Source: Butyrivibrio sp. MB2005
GTDB taxonomy: Bacteria > Bacillota > Clostridia > Lachnospirales > Lachnospiraceae
Assembly (NCBI RefSeq): GCF_000424285.1
Contig: NZ_AUJP01000016.1
Coordinates: forward strand, 81,737 to 145,736
Direction: 5' to 3'
Length of the DNA: 64,000 nt
Shown here: in pieces, positions 9,349-18,957 of the stretch
Layout: every line of letters starts with the position of its first letter
How positions within the stretch are numbered: the stretch's first letter is position 1
Translations under genes and position numbers: made by a program
The notes under the pieces: model-generated
What the model was told of the DNA's origin: nothing
Database searches by the model: none
What the model saw: the letters and a program-made list of their open reading frames with translations, nothing else

Positions 9349-12097
9349 CGCGTTTTATCAGAAAAGCAAGCACACAGATGGATACTAATGATACAAACCA
9401 GCCTATTCCAAAACCTCTTGTATGATATTTCAGTTCCAGAGTATGTGTTCCCGCTTCCATATATACGGATGAAAACATGGTATTAACTCTGTAAATAGGT
9501 GCTTTTTTACCATCAATATAGGCTGTCCAGGCTTCTTCATAAGGCATGTTAATAACAAGAAGTTTATCCTTATCAAGGCTTACATTAGCGTCTATGTGGC
9601 TTATAGCATATGCTTCATTATTATCATTGAAATTGACTTGTGCAGAAATACCTTCTGTTCTATCACTGACATACTGTGTTATGGCATCCACCGGCTGACA
9701 CTTTATTGCTATATTCCCTAATCTGTATGTACCGGCATTAACAAATGTTAGTTCAAATCCTTCCAGAGCTGTTTCAGAATATCCGGCATTAACGACAAAA
9801 TCCTTTATTCCATTTCTCCATCTGAATGTCTTATCACATATATCCATTTTACGTGATGTGTAGACTTCACCACCGGATATTGACCTTACTTGAACAGCTG
9901 CTCTCTTGGACTCTAAACGTGACAGATAATATGTAAGAGAATCATCATCTCCCGGAAGAGCATAGGTCACATCATCTGCACACAGATATGTCTCACAACC
10001 ACTCTTTCCTTCAAAGGCAATATGTGCAACAGCGTTATCAGCTGTTACCACAAACTCTCCTGTGTTCTCATCATAAGTCACATTGTCACCTGTGCTTATT
10101 TCATAATCAACATTTTCTGAGGTAAATACAACCTCTTTGGCCGAAAGCATTGTAAATAACTCATCGGCATCACTACTCTCAGAATCTACGATTGCTGTCT
10201 GCATCATCATTTCCTGTTTTTCTAAAACAGTATGTTCATCAGCATCCGCTTTTCTGGATACGTTGTCATATCCATAGATAAAGGGAAGTGCATTTGGATT
10301 TTCAAAAAGCTTCTCATCCAGTTGCACCGATCCGTACGGAACATCTCTGTCCGATTTGGAAATGAGATATTTAATACCCGTAAGTGAATTTAAAAATGTC
10401 CTGCCTTCCAATCCAGAATAGTGGTATGTACTGGGAATAGTTTTTCCAACATACTGTATAAATTCACAAATGTAAGGATTTGACAGGCTAAAATAAAATT
10501 TTGTGGATGAAAGGCCATGGAAAAGTGTGGCATTTTCGTCATAACTACCGCTAATTCTATAAGAAGGTTCGTTTTGATAATTCTCCCGAATCTGCTTTAT
10601 AGGGGAATTGATCAGCTCTGAGACTATATCTACATCCTCATTAACATAAGCCTCTGCGATGTTGTCATACTCCTTCTCAAAAGTATATACACCATGCATT
10701 TTTAGCGAGAACAGGGTTAATAGCAGAACAGATATCCCAATGATCATTTTGCACTTATTCTTATAACCTGCTTCGTCAGCCCCCTTTTGATATTTCAGGC
10801 ATATTACACTTGCAATGGTTCTTATCAAAAGCAGTATCAGCATCAGGCTGACACCAAGTATAATGTCACTTTTGAATCTGACCGGACTATAACGATACAA
10901 GCGCCAGAAAATGGCAGTCATTACAATTGTAAGAACCCACTCCTTCCATATAAGACCCAAAGATGGCGTTACAAGGTCCTCCCAGGAATCTACAACAAGA
11001 ATGCAGATGCAGAAAACAAAAAACCAGTTCCATCTGTTACTGACATAAGACATACCATTCAATATATAACCGCAAACCGGAATAGAATATGTCAGAAGGC
11101 AAAGAAATATTGCAACCTTATTTGATGTGTATTTTTTCAGGAACAACAAAGCAAGCAATATACAGGAACCCGCTAAAAATGTTGTTCCGGGAATAGTCCA
11201 ATACCCTTTAAAATAGCTTGAAATAACACCACCCGGAAGATATCTGTAATATTCCTTACCATATACAGGGATGATCTTGTACTCCATTGATGATCTGGTA
11301 TCGCCCAGGATCTGAATGATGGTAGGCAAAAGAATCGGAGCCGCTATAGCCACCCCGACAATCCCATCTCTTAGCATCAAAATAAGAGTAAATATCTTAT
11401 TTTTACTTGATTTGATAACATGAAAAAGTGCATAAAGAACTACAAATATGACTTCCATGTAAAAGAAATAAAAATTGGAAAGACATGAAACGGCAACAGA
11501 TACTATGAAAAGAATATGTTTCTTTTCCCTAATAATCTTATCTATTCCCAAAAGAAGAAGCGGCAGCCATATCATGGGCACCATGAAATATGGATGCTTT
11601 GTTGCAGATCGGAGCACATAAGCACAGAAAACGTACATTACGGATGCAACACCCACTGACAAAAGACTTGCGTCCTTTTTTCTGTAGAAGCAATACCAGG
11701 AAAAAGCTGCTCCTGCGCAAAACAATCTCACAACAATGATAAAGCTGTAAAACTTAGCCATTAACGCATCCGGAACCAGGCAGGCAAATATTGTAATCGG
11801 ATCTCCAATTACGTAATAGCTTAAAGTGGTAATAATACCCCCACCGTAACCTATTCCAAAGTCATAAGTAGGTATTTCAAACCTGTGCTCCACAAAAATA
11901 CTATGGGCCACTGTTCTGAGCCATCTGCCATAATACAGAAGAGCCTTCAAATGCTGATCTGTAGCATCGCCATCCTTAATAAAGGTCTTATCGTATTTAA
12001 AAAATGTATAGTATGCCAGTGCCATGGATGCGCAAAACAAGGCAGTATAAAAAAAACTATAAAGCGCAATTCTTTTTTTCTTGTCTGCTGCATTCAT
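9338..12097 (-). CDS. YfhO-family polytopic membrane protein
   Basis: 919 residues from the preferred ATG at 12097, which has GGAG 11 bases upstream. A TTG at 12139 and an ATG at 12133 are in frame but have no good ribosome site. About a dozen hydrophobic segments fill the first ~470 residues. An extracytoplasmic beta-rich domain of about 400 residues follows, then a final membrane segment (FGIGWFVSLVSICVLAF) and a basic end. The first outside loop carries DGDATDQHLKALLYYGRW, the acidic motif typical of YfhO proteins. Members of this family are GT-C-like and are linked to sugar decoration of teichoic acids in Bacillus and Listeria. It is the last gene of the long minus-strand run. Family assignment is firm; the sugar and acceptor are unknown. 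Confidence 0.85.
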   Translation of the reverse strand: MNAADKKKRIALYSFFYTALFCASMALAYYTFFKYDKTFIKDGDATDQHLKALLYYGRWLRTVAHSIFVEHRFEIPTYDFGIGYGGGIITTLSYYVIGDPITIFACLVPDALMAKFYSFIIVVRLFCAGAAFSWYCFYRKKDASLLSVGVASVMYVFCAYVLRSATKHPYFMVPMIWLPLLLLGIDKIIREKKHILFIVSVAVSCLSNFYFFYMEVIFVVLYALFHVIKSSKNKIFTLILMLRDGIVGVAIAAPILLPTIIQILGDTRSSMEYKIIPVYGKEYYRYLPGGVISSYFKGYWTIPGTTFLAGSCILLALLFLKKYTSNKVAIFLCLLTYSIPVCGYILNGMSYVSNRWNWFFVFCICILVVDSWEDLVTPSLGLIWKEWVLTIVMTAIFWRLYRYSPVRFKSDIILGVSLMLILLLIRTIASVICLKYQKGADEAGYKNKCKMIIGISVLLLTLFSLKMHGVYTFEKEYDNIAEAYVNEDVDIVSELINSPIKQIRENYQNEPSYRISGSYDENATLFHGLSSTKFYFSLSNPYICEFIQYVGKTIPSTYHYSGLEGRTFLNSLTGIKYLISKSDRDVPYGSVQLDEKLFENPNALPFIYGYDNVSRKADADEHTVLEKQEMMMQTAIVDSESSDADELFTMLSAKEVVFTSENVDYEISTGDNVTYDENTGEFVVTADNAVAHIAFEGKSGCETYLCADDVTYALPGDDDSLTYYLSRLESKRAAVQVRSISGGEVYTSRKMDICDKTFRWRNGIKDFVVNAGYSETALEGFELTFVNAGTYRLGNIAIKCQPVDAITQYVSDRTEGISAQVNFNDNNEAYAISHIDANVSLDKDKLLVINMPYEEAWTAYIDGKKAPIYRVNTMFSSVYMEAGTHTLELKYHTRGFGIGWFVSLVSICVLAFLIKREKR

Positions 12098-12142
12098 GAC
12101 TACAAATTCTCCATCCTGTAAGTTGTGATACATCCCCAATAA

Positions 12143-13450
12143 TCACTTAACATGAAATACCTTTTTAAGGCACTTCTTAAGCTTGGGAGATTCAATCTTT
12201 TTCCAAATTTTCCTGGCACCTGTTTCAAAGGCAGAGGAAACCTGTTTCTTCTTCCAAGCCTGCTTGCTTTTCTCAAGATATGGCTGGGCATCAGCTATGA
12301 TTGGTCTGTGCTCTCTGCTTTCAACATCTTTAAGTGCATCCAGTATGCACTTTGATGATTCAGCAATTCGTTTTTCCATAACCTCATTAACCGCATCATA
12401 GTTAATAGGAGTCATATTCTGTGCACCAACAAAACTCTTGTCACCAAGCCATCTGTCATCAAGTCCAAACTGTTCCAGCAAAAGTTCTATCTTGTCACCA
12501 CCTCGTGCCCCATTGAAGAACTGCTTTTGGAATATTAGTGAAAAACATGTTCCATGGAATGAATTGGTGAATACCCACTCAGCATGGTCAATATACCAGA
12601 GCCATTCCTCAACGCCGATGTCATATAGGAATTTATGTCCATACTTTGCCTGATAAGCTCTATGGCTGACTTCTTCTGACAATTCAATAACCATGAGCCC
12701 GTTCTCATCTGCAAACTCTATTACCTTCTGCACAAATTCATCATCCATAGTCTGGGCAAGGTAAACCAAGACATACTTTTCGGGATGAACTTCAGGTACT
12801 ATCTCTACACTTCTGTAGAATTCCCTGTCCATAAGGAAAACAGGATCAAGCACATTAGGAGTGTCAATATCAAGAGTCTCCTTCATGTAATCCTTAAGAC
12901 TATTCTCTCTTACAAAAATATAATCAAAATCACATGCCGCGTTGATAAAGCGCTCTTCCTGACCTTCATTATATTTTCTGGCTCCTTTGCTGGCAGCATA
13001 TGCTATTTTCTTTTTACCTTTCATCGAATCGCAGGCAAGAAGATAGCCCTTGTCCGGACCTCCGGGAACTGCCTTCCAGATAACATCTGTGGCGCAGATA
13101 TAGCAATCAAAACCTGCATCCTCCTCATCAAGAAGCGCAGAAGTATAACACTTGTCAGTAGTAATATAATGATTATTCACAAATCCGAAGAATTTATCAT
13201 ATCTGATCTCTCTCTCGTAAAACAGATCACGCCATTTTATGAGCTGATTCCTGTCAGGCTTCTCGTTTTCAACATAAGAAAACAGAGGATGCTTAACATC
13301 AAAATCCTTGTAATATCCGGGTTTGTACTCAATAACCTTAGAATCATAACCATTTTTCTTAAGAAACTGTTGGAAAGCAAAGCTATGAATTATGCATCCA
13401 AAATTGAGCGTTGTAGTATGTATGTTTATTGATATGATACCAATCTTCAT
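12143..13450 (-). CDS. Polysaccharide pyruvyltransferase family protein
   Basis: 435 residues, soluble. The N-terminal MKIGIISINIHTTTLNFGC and the late block EWVFTNSFHGTCFSLIFQK match the polysaccharide pyruvyltransferase family (CsaB/WcaK-like, PF04230), where SFHGT is the signature. These GT-B-like enzymes add ketal pyruvate from phosphoenolpyruvate to sugar hydroxyls, making the polymer acidic. Some family members with this neighbour may do other reactions. The start codon overlaps the stop of the ferredoxin/FrhB-like gene by four bases (ATGA), so the two are translated together and probably act together. The C-terminal ~60 residues are Lys-rich, which suggests contact with membrane or nucleic acid-like polyanions. 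Confidence 0.85.
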   Translation of the reverse strand: MKIGIISINIHTTTLNFGCIIHSFAFQQFLKKNGYDSKVIEYKPGYYKDFDVKHPLFSYVENEKPDRNQLIKWRDLFYEREIRYDKFFGFVNNHYITTDKCYTSALLDEEDAGFDCYICATDVIWKAVPGGPDKGYLLACDSMKGKKKIAYAASKGARKYNEGQEERFINAACDFDYIFVRENSLKDYMKETLDIDTPNVLDPVFLMDREFYRSVEIVPEVHPEKYVLVYLAQTMDDEFVQKVIEFADENGLMVIELSEEVSHRAYQAKYGHKFLYDIGVEEWLWYIDHAEWVFTNSFHGTCFSLIFQKQFFNGARGGDKIELLLEQFGLDDRWLGDKSFVGAQNMTPINYDAVNEVMEKRIAESSKCILDALKDVESREHRPIIADAQPYLEKSKQAWKKKQVSSAFETGARKIWKKIESPKLKKCLKKVFHVK

Positions 13451-14655
13451 GAAATGGAGTCCTCTTTTTTCATTTTTCTGTATATGCCTTTAAAGGTTCT
13501 GACAATTACCAACGTTCTATATTTACATATAGCCTTGGCTCTGTCAACAAATGCTGGATAAACTGCCTCATATCCGGCCTTGGTAAAGCCTTTTTTTCTA
13601 TACAGATCGTAAAATGCTTCTCGACTGGCCATGTCTGAAGGAGCAGGTTTTCCTGCGTTATTATTCAGTGTTTCCGGCGCTCCTTCAAGCTTTGCCATAT
13701 AAAAACTATCTTTCCTTGAATCGAATGCTTTATCAAAAAGCTCTTTGCCATGAGCGTTATTTACATAAACAATAGATGTTCTCTTATGGAATCTTTCCTC
13801 AAGGTCTTTGGCAACCTTCCTGTGATTCCAGAAATCTCCCACAGTAAAATCACCCTGTCTCGGAAACTGTGCGAATTTACATCCATAGCAGCTCTTTCTC
13901 ATATTGAGTTTATTATGAAAAACTAGTTGGAATAGATCCGTTCTGCCACCGAACCTATATGCAATACCATTTTTCAGGAACACACTCATGCATGTTCCCC
14001 AACCTTTCCTGCGTCTCATCTCAACCTTATCTATTTTGGAAAGACCATACTCGTGATCCAGATGCTCCCTTAACTGCACTGCAGAAGGAACACCCTGACA
14101 GATCAAATCCATAGTAAATAAATTAGTATCTTCTTTATTTCCCAGATAGCTGTATAATCCTGCTATCTGACATGAGCAGCCTGTGTATAACACTTTTCTG
14201 CCCTGCTTCAGATCATCTTTGACCTTGCTATAACAATCCGTCTGATTGCTCTGAGCATATTTGGATTTCTTCAGCTTATCAAGCTCTTGCAGGTTCTCAA
14301 CCCTTATGTGTTCAACAAAAAAATCCTCCGTAAATGAAGCTCCATAAACAACTCCGCCCTCACTGAGCACATACTCAGCTAGCAGAGTAAATGCGCCGCC
14401 TGACGAACATTCATATAAAATATCCTGCGACGCTGTAAGTGCAAGCGCATAAGGCTCCCGGTCGTTACTCAGATCCGGAGCCTTATTTGCTATGCACACT
14501 GATTTGCATTTCCCACAGGAGATACAAACATCTTCGTTTATTTTTGGAATAAGAAATCCTTCATCATCCAGCTCCATCTCTATGGCATTAACGGGGCATG
14601 CATTTTTGCACGCTCCGCAGCCATAACATTGTGTAATATCTTCCAAAATAACCAT
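13447..14655 (-). CDS. Ferredoxin / F420-hydrogenase beta-subunit-like oxidoreductase
   Basis: 402 residues. Two [4Fe-4S] motifs open the protein: C10xxC13xxC16xxxC20-P and C44xxC47xxC50xxxC54. FrhB-like N- and C-terminal domains follow, with a second Cys-rich patch (SCYGCKFAQFPRQGDFTVGD, about residues 255-275). The family transfers electrons between iron-sulfur centres, flavin and F420. In polysaccharide clusters its members recur beside pyruvyltransferase-family genes, and their role there is not established. The start has GGAG ten bases upstream. A four-base overlap couples it to the pyruvyltransferase gene. A redox step in making or modifying the pyruvylated sugar is an inference. F420 itself is unlikely in this host. 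Confidence 0.85.
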   Translation of the reverse strand: MVILEDITQCYGCGACKNACPVNAIEMELDDEGFLIPKINEDVCISCGKCKSVCIANKAPDLSNDREPYALALTASQDILYECSSGGAFTLLAEYVLSEGGVVYGASFTEDFFVEHIRVENLQELDKLKKSKYAQSNQTDCYSKVKDDLKQGRKVLYTGCSCQIAGLYSYLGNKEDTNLFTMDLICQGVPSAVQLREHLDHEYGLSKIDKVEMRRRKGWGTCMSVFLKNGIAYRFGGRTDLFQLVFHNKLNMRKSCYGCKFAQFPRQGDFTVGDFWNHRKVAKDLEERFHKRTSIVYVNNAHGKELFDKAFDSRKDSFYMAKLEGAPETLNNNAGKPAPSDMASREAFYDLYRKKGFTKAGYEAVYPAFVDRAKAICKYRTLVIVRTFKGIYRKMKKEDSIS

Positions 14656-14679
14656 GTTTATATCTCCTACTTTAGATTT

Positions 14680-17600
14680 TTAATTTACTACAACCTTAAC
14701 CTTACATTTCTTTTTGTTATATGTAGTAATGGTAATTGTTGAAGTGCCCTTTTTCTTTGCAAGAATAGCACCCTGAGGGGTTACATATACACTATTCTTC
14801 TTGCTGCTCTTAAATCCATATCTTCCACAGCCTGCCCCGCTATTTACCTGAGGTTGTAACAGATAAACATCGCCCACAGACAGATTTACGGTTGCTTCCG
14901 GCACAGAAACTGATTTAGGTGCAGTACCTACAGTTACACTCATCAATCCCTTCATCTTGTTCTGAGTTGCAGTAATAACTGCGTTACCTTTTTTCTTACC
15001 TTTAATCTCTGACTTGGAAGCAGCAGCTATTTTCTTCTTACTGCTCTTAACACTTACCTTTCCTTTTTCACTTGTAAGCAGATAGGGTTCAAACTTCTCT
15101 CCCTTACCGAGAGTTATTTTACCATCTGAATAAAAAGCAGCCTTACTGGTCTTATCAATGTAAACGCTTCTCTTACCTTTAAACTTGGAATTAACTGAAG
15201 CGCACAGATTATTAGATGTCTTTTTAACAGTACATTTTGTCTGAACCTGAACTGCCATCTTTCTGGCACCATAAATGCAGTTATCAGCTATCAGTTTTAC
15301 TGTGCTGTTCTTTTTTACAAACAAGCCGACAACGCCACCGATTAGCGTATTGCCGCTTATCTCATCAATAGAGCATGAATCTGTAACAGATAAAATATTA
15401 CCTGTATCACGACCCTTAATTGTATTGCCGGTAATTACCTGACCTGATACTGTTCCCAGATACAAGCCAACGCAGTTAGAGCCTTTCATTCCCTCGATAG
15501 TATTATCACTTACTGTGGCACTAGAGCAATACATCGCAGAAATACCACGCTCCATGGTACCATGTATATTGTTTGAAGTAATTGTGAAACCACCTATGTT
15601 AATTTCACCTTTAGGAAGATTATTAGTACCCTTCTTAACTTCAAATCCACCATAACGGATGCCGGTCTTGATATCACTATTTGTTTCTACAAGGCCTATA
15701 TCATTTCCGCTTATCACGCAGTTACATGAATATTCCAATGCGCCTTTGCTGACGCTGCTTGAGCCATTTTTCAGATACAACGAGCCTTCTGTCTGCCTGA
15801 AATCAATACCTGTACCTACATTTACCAAAGTATTGTTCTGAATCTGGCTATCCTTGAAATTTCTGGCCACGATCGCTGTTCCTTTAATGTTTGTAAAGGT
15901 ATTATCGTGAATGTTCACGTTAGAATAATAATTTCCAACTACGGAATGATGGCTTCCCAAACCTCTTATAAGATTTTCGAATGTACATCCTGTTATTTCA
16001 ACATTTTCACAGGCAAGATCATCATAAACTCCGTTATTCCAAACAAAATTTTCTGCGCTGTGTGAAACATCCAGCTGAATTGCTTCCAATGAGCTTCCTT
16101 TATCAGTATAGTCCCTGAATGTGCAGTCCTTAACAAGGAAATTTCTTGTTGCTGCAACCTCAACATGGTGACTATCGTATGCATCCTTGAAGGTAACACC
16201 ATCAAAGGTCAGGCCATCTACATGCGCAAATCGAATCATACATGTTCCGCTTCCCGATTTGTTTCTTCCGCAGCCATCCCATGTGCCACCCTTAATCGTA
16301 ATATTCTTATAAGCATCAAATCCTGCTAAAGAACCAAGAGATGCAAGCCCAGTCTCGACACGCCAATCACCGGACAGAAGATTAAGATAACCATCAGCGC
16401 CGTAAATAGTAGTGCCTGCTGTCATATCGATAATTGTATTTGAAGAAATATACAACGAATTTACTTTTACCGGATAACTTCCTGCAGGAAGAATAATGGT
16501 ATATGTATTATTAATATCATTTCTTGACTGGTCAAGAGCTGCCTGAACCATTCCCTGGAAATTACCTTCGTTAAGGTCCCCAGAGCTGAAGGTGTATGTA
16601 TGCGTACTGGCATTTAAAAAGGCAGATGGATCATAACCATTTGCAAGCACTACGGAATACACCGAGAAAGAATCCGCCTTTACTTCAACCTCAAGTTCAT
16701 CCGGTTCTTTGTATTCGTACCCTGTGTTATCCTCAACAGGCTCGGGAGTTTCTTCCTGATAATCAGTATTTATGTCTGCAAGGCTATCTTCTGAAACAGG
16801 AATTTCTTCACCTGAAGACTCTTCATCTGTTTCTTCAATTTCTTCTACTTCTTCAATATCTTCATCTGCATTTGCGTCATCAGCATTTTCATACTCTATG
16901 TCTTCATTTGCCGCATCTGCAACTTCTTGAGCATCTTCCCTTAATTCTTCAAGGTCTTCATCAGACATTGCCTGTATGATTTCACCTTCTGAAACAACAT
17001 TTGTTTCACTCTCCAGTTCATCAGCCTTAGCTTCGTCATCGATATGCATAACCTTTATCTGAGGATCCACTGAATACTCGTAAAGAGTCTCCATTTCTCT
17101 GCTTATTTCGAAGCGCAGATTAACACTGGATCCTTCTACAGGCTGTACTTCCTTTCCGTCTGCATCCTTAAAGGTAATATCGAAAGAAGCGCTGCCAAGT
17201 ACGGAGCCATCAATTTTTTTCTCAAGAATCTTATCTATATCCTTGTTATTAACCTTCTCAACAGATTTAACACTGACGGTAGTGCCGTTTGGTAACACAT
17301 TTTCATCAGCTGATATATTTATTGTGAATCCGTCTATTTCTGTTGAATAATCAAAGGCATCTGACTGAAGTTCAGCAGGCTCTTCATCAGCGGTTTCTTC
17401 TGTATTCTTTTCCGTTTCTTCTGCATTAGGCTGTTCCTCTGCGTTATCAGAAGCCTGGGCATCCTCGCTGGTTTCATCCTGATTCACATCAGTTTCAGCA
17501 GCAGCGGTAGTATCTTCTGTATCCGTTTCTGGTGTTTCTTCGCCGGTAGCAGGCTCTTCACTGCTTGGCGCCGGTTCTTCCCCGCCTTCTTCCTGACCTG

Positions 17601-17937
17601 CAGAATCTGAAGCGCTTTCATTCTCACTTGAAGAATCTGAAGCACTTTCATCCTGTCCCTGCGATTCCTGCTCATCACCGGTGTCAGCTGCTTCATCACT
17701 GCTACCGGTATCATTGGCATCACCAGCTGCTTCATCTTCGCTCTCCGGTGCTCCTTCTTCTCCGGATGTCTGCATGGTTTCTGCCTGCGGATTCTCTGTC
17801 ACAATGTCAGTATCACGATTCTCATCATCGAGATCCTGTCCATACGAATCCGTCGCTTTTGCCTGAATGGAACATACTCCATCACAGGGCGAGATTACCA
17901 GTAATCCTGTTAAAATAAGTGCTACGATACGTTTCAT
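14680..17937 (-). CDS. Second secreted beta-helix protein with acidic linker and basic Ig-like C-terminus
   Basis: 1085 residues and a paralog of the protein at 3150-6125. Order: signal peptide (1-27); acidic Glu/Asp/Ser/Ala linker (30-190); the shared beta domain (200-300, ADENVLPNGTTVSV); a second acidic stretch (300-415); a parallel beta-helix (about 445-940); and two basic Ig-like repeats (945-1003 and 1005-1085) with KSSKKKIAAASK and KSSKKNSVYVT. The helix core repeats the paralog's block as EAIQLDVSH...YDDLACENVEITGCTF followed by RGLGSHHSVVG. No wall-sorting motif is present. A GGGGG site precedes the ATG, and a small AACC-GAAA-GGTT hairpin lies at 17968-17979 in the leader. It could be a lyase, epimerase or structural surface protein; the sequence does not decide. 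Confidence 0.85.
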   Translation of the reverse strand: MKRIVALILTGLLVISPCDGVCSIQAKATDSYGQDLDDENRDTDIVTENPQAETMQTSGEEGAPESEDEAAGDANDTGSSDEAADTGDEQESQGQDESASDSSSENESASDSAGQEEGGEEPAPSSEEPATGEETPETDTEDTTAAAETDVNQDETSEDAQASDNAEEQPNAEETEKNTEETADEEPAELQSDAFDYSTEIDGFTINISADENVLPNGTTVSVKSVEKVNNKDIDKILEKKIDGSVLGSASFDITFKDADGKEVQPVEGSSVNLRFEISREMETLYEYSVDPQIKVMHIDDEAKADELESETNVVSEGEIIQAMSDEDLEELREDAQEVADAANEDIEYENADDANADEDIEEVEEIEETDEESSGEEIPVSEDSLADINTDYQEETPEPVEDNTGYEYKEPDELEVEVKADSFSVYSVVLANGYDPSAFLNASTHTYTFSSGDLNEGNFQGMVQAALDQSRNDINNTYTIILPAGSYPVKVNSLYISSNTIIDMTAGTTIYGADGYLNLLSGDWRVETGLASLGSLAGFDAYKNITIKGGTWDGCGRNKSGSGTCMIRFAHVDGLTFDGVTFKDAYDSHHVEVAATRNFLVKDCTFRDYTDKGSSLEAIQLDVSHSAENFVWNNGVYDDLACENVEITGCTFENLIRGLGSHHSVVGNYYSNVNIHDNTFTNIKGTAIVARNFKDSQIQNNTLVNVGTGIDFRQTEGSLYLKNGSSSVSKGALEYSCNCVISGNDIGLVETNSDIKTGIRYGGFEVKKGTNNLPKGEINIGGFTITSNNIHGTMERGISAMYCSSATVSDNTIEGMKGSNCVGLYLGTVSGQVITGNTIKGRDTGNILSVTDSCSIDEISGNTLIGGVVGLFVKKNSTVKLIADNCIYGARKMAVQVQTKCTVKKTSNNLCASVNSKFKGKRSVYIDKTSKAAFYSDGKITLGKGEKFEPYLLTSEKGKVSVKSSKKKIAAASKSEIKGKKKGNAVITATQNKMKGLMSVTVGTAPKSVSVPEATVNLSVGDVYLLQPQVNSGAGCGRYGFKSSKKNSVYVTPQGAILAKKKGTSTITITTYNKKKCKVKVVVN

Positions 17938-17986
17938 TTTTCCCCCTTTCAGAAAAACATATAACTTAACCTTTCGGTTTGCATCC

Positions 17987-18949
17987 TTATCTTATATCCA
18001 GAATATCAACGATTTCTTTCTCCGCAGAATTATATTTGTTACTGTCATAGCTCCACCTCTCATCCATCTGAAGCTCATGGGCTTTACTCAGAACTTCTTT
18101 TGCAGCCTTTCCACTTTCGGTACCTTCTATCAGTTCCACTCGTTTATTTCCAATTTTAAAAAGATGGATCAGATAAAGATCGTCTGTGATAAGTGCACAG
18201 GATGCGTATGACAGATGCATTGTATCAGTACCGGGGTATTCAACCCTTACATCAAAGTCATTACTGCATTCTCTCATTATGAGCTCAGATAGTCTTGAGC
18301 TACGGAATATGTATACTATTTTACCACTTGTCTGTCCCTGAATTAGCTTCATAAGAGTTAAAATTTCATTAACTATTTTTCCCTCATCCGGAATCTCGTC
18401 CTGATCCCCAAGTGAAACATAACAGATATTAGCATCTCCAGGTATTTTATTCTCCATACGGACCTGATTTACAGCTTCATCCCGGGACGCATTATCTATT
18501 CCGGATGGCAGGCATCTCACAATCCTCTCATCGTCGGATATCCCCGTAAGGTCACTTAGGTATCTTTCAAATAATGGAAATGTACATATTATTTTGTTAT
18601 AGGCATCAAACATTTTTTTCAGATTCTTGCCGGTTTTCATGGCATCATCCAGTTCTCTTGCCCAGTACTCGCCGGGAGAAAGCAAACAGATTCTTTCAGG
18701 TATGGCAGAAAAATCTGCATTTTTTCCTGATAATGAAAAATCATCGCAAATAACCGTATCTTTACCCTGTGCTCTCGAAATAACCTGTTCCTTAATACCC
18801 TTTTTCTCGTTCGCGCCTTTTCTTCGGGGCTCTATGCACATATCGCTCAGATCACAGTTTTCCTTATTTGACAGTGCATGTCTTATACGCCTTAGTTCAT
18901 CTGACCCTTTATTTTTGCTTGTGCTTAAAAAGAATATACTTCTTCCCAT
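17987..18949 (-). CDS. Uncharacterised soluble protein, possible degenerate GT-B/TagF-like fold
   Basis: 320 residues, no signal peptide or membrane segment. I do not recognise the family. The C-terminal half has the rhythm of a GT-B nucleotide-binding half: a strand with YVSLGD after a linker, KIVYIFRSSRLSELIM where TagF-like proteins have the PHP strand, then SYASCALITDDLYLIHLFKI where they have ADILITDYSSVIFEFSL. The usual HP and TDYSS residues are absent, so activity is doubtful. The start lies 8 bases after the stop of the TagF-like gene at 18958, and its GGAG site lies inside that gene's last codons, which suggests coupled translation. It may assist that enzyme. The fold suggestion is my inference from pattern only. 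Confidence 0.55.
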   Translation of the reverse strand: MGRSIFFLSTSKNKGSDELRRIRHALSNKENCDLSDMCIEPRRKGANEKKGIKEQVISRAQGKDTVICDDFSLSGKNADFSAIPERICLLSPGEYWARELDDAMKTGKNLKKMFDAYNKIICTFPLFERYLSDLTGISDDERIVRCLPSGIDNASRDEAVNQVRMENKIPGDANICYVSLGDQDEIPDEGKIVNEILTLMKLIQGQTSGKIVYIFRSSRLSELIMRECSNDFDVRVEYPGTDTMHLSYASCALITDDLYLIHLFKIGNKRVELIEGTESGKAAKEVLSKAHELQMDERWSYDSNKYNSAEKEIVDILDIR

Positions 18950-18957
18950 TTATTCTC

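Noticed and set aside
12785..13432. Long plus-strand open frame inside the pyruvyltransferase gene
   Set aside because: It lies wholly antisense to a clear family member, has no ribosome site and its composition is that expected from the reverse of the coding strand.
3150..17937. Sortase-anchored adhesins (LPXTG) for the two beta-helix proteins
   Set aside because: Both C-termini end in the basic Ig-like repeat with no LPXTG, hydrophobic segment or positively charged stop-transfer tail.
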